A stretch of DNA of 14,276 bases from Sulfidibacterium sp964473895 (GTDB lineage Bacteria; Bacteroidota; Bacteroidia; Bacteroidales; F082). The notes below the pieces were generated by a model. That model ran no database searches and was not told the origin of the DNA. It saw only the letters and a program-made list of their open reading frames with translations. Shown here one piece after another: positions 14,110 through 14,276 of the stretch. The stretch lies in the NCBI GenBank assembly GCA_964473895.1, contig CAYYRE010000074.1, positions 1 to 14,276 on the forward strand, read 5' to 3'. The position numbers and the translations under genes were made by a program. Positions within the stretch are counted from its first letter, which is position 1. Each line of letters starts with the position of its first letter.

Positions 14110-14276
14110 CTAAAAAAGTTCCAATTGAATTTCGTCTTCTCCCGTTTTTTTCCCGCCATTATTTTCCTCTTCCGGAGGTTTTTCTTCTGCTTCTTTTTCG
14201 TTCTGTATGTGGGCAACTTGCGATTTTACGGCACCGGTTTCCCCAGCTGTGGTTTCCGGCTCATCGTCCAATTCTT
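14110..14276 (-). CDS. Acidic C-terminal end of an unidentified protein
   Basis: The last 54 codons of a leftward gene running in from the right edge; stop TAG at 14110-14112. The frame is open to the edge. The segment is dominated by Glu with Lys, Pro, Gly and Thr (for example EKEAEEKPPEEENNGGKKTG), a typical disordered tail, and ends exactly in DEIQLELF. QLELF resembles the bacterial sliding-clamp binding consensus QL(S/D)LF, which often sits at the very C-terminus of DNA polymerase, repair or replication proteins. Family cannot be named from this piece. It ends 69 bases before the fprA promoter box. Confidence 0.65.
   Translation of the reverse strand, partial: ELDDEPETTAGETGAVKSQVAHIQNEKEAEEKPPEEENNGGKKTGEDEIQLELF

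Overview
The window reads as a stretch of a Bacteroidota chromosome (Bacteroidia-like). The evidence is internal. Eight genes are preceded by a box fitting the Bacteroidota -7 promoter element TAnnTTTG. The proteins have typical Bacteroidota counterparts: a TPR/coiled-coil/membrane protein, AQ-type signal peptides, a polysaccharide deacetylase beside a FemAB/GNAT-like protein, and an A-type flavoprotein. Genes are moderately GC-balanced, while intergenic DNA is strongly AT-rich. No tRNA, rRNA, CRISPR array, insertion sequence or phage gene was recognised.

Layout. Positions 1-85 (minus) hold the 5' end of a yicC-like gene, divergent from a rightward block: a TPR membrane protein (379-1794), a cardiolipin-synthase-like phospholipase D (1873-2946), ornithine aminotransferase rocD (3048-4271), a secreted protein of unknown function (4831-5544) and nucleoside diphosphate kinase ndk (5648-6067). 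Between rocD and the secreted protein lies a 559-base gene-free gap. It holds two back-to-back terminators pointing in opposite directions, a very AT-rich segment, and a GC-rich islet (about 67% GC by count). The second terminator serves leftward transcription, which suggests a small leftward RNA.

A bidirectional hairpin at about 6145-6177 separates ndk from a leftward XRE-type regulator (6273-6740). Behind the regulator is an 830-base region without a convincing gene. It is very AT-rich up to 7223 and carries repeated copies of the 10-mer TACATTTGTA, one of which is the regulator's own promoter box; then it switches abruptly to ordinary composition. From 7595 to the right edge everything is leftward: a MacB/FtsX-type permease tightly coupled behind uracil phosphoribosyltransferase upp; a three-gene set (secreted unknown protein, polysaccharide deacetylase, FemAB/GNAT-like transferase); a flavodiiron protein fprA; and the 3' end of an unidentified acidic protein ending in a sliding-clamp-like motif.

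Most genes are housekeeping: nucleotide salvage and balance (upp, ndk), amino-acid metabolism (rocD), membrane lipid (PLD), and O2/NO detoxification (fprA). The deacetylase trio looks like a small cell-envelope module. I see no clear new multi-gene defence or mobile system. The parts most worth a second look are non-coding: the candidate leftward RNA at 4338-4468, the GC islet beside it, and the repeated TACATTTGTA motif beside the XRE regulator.
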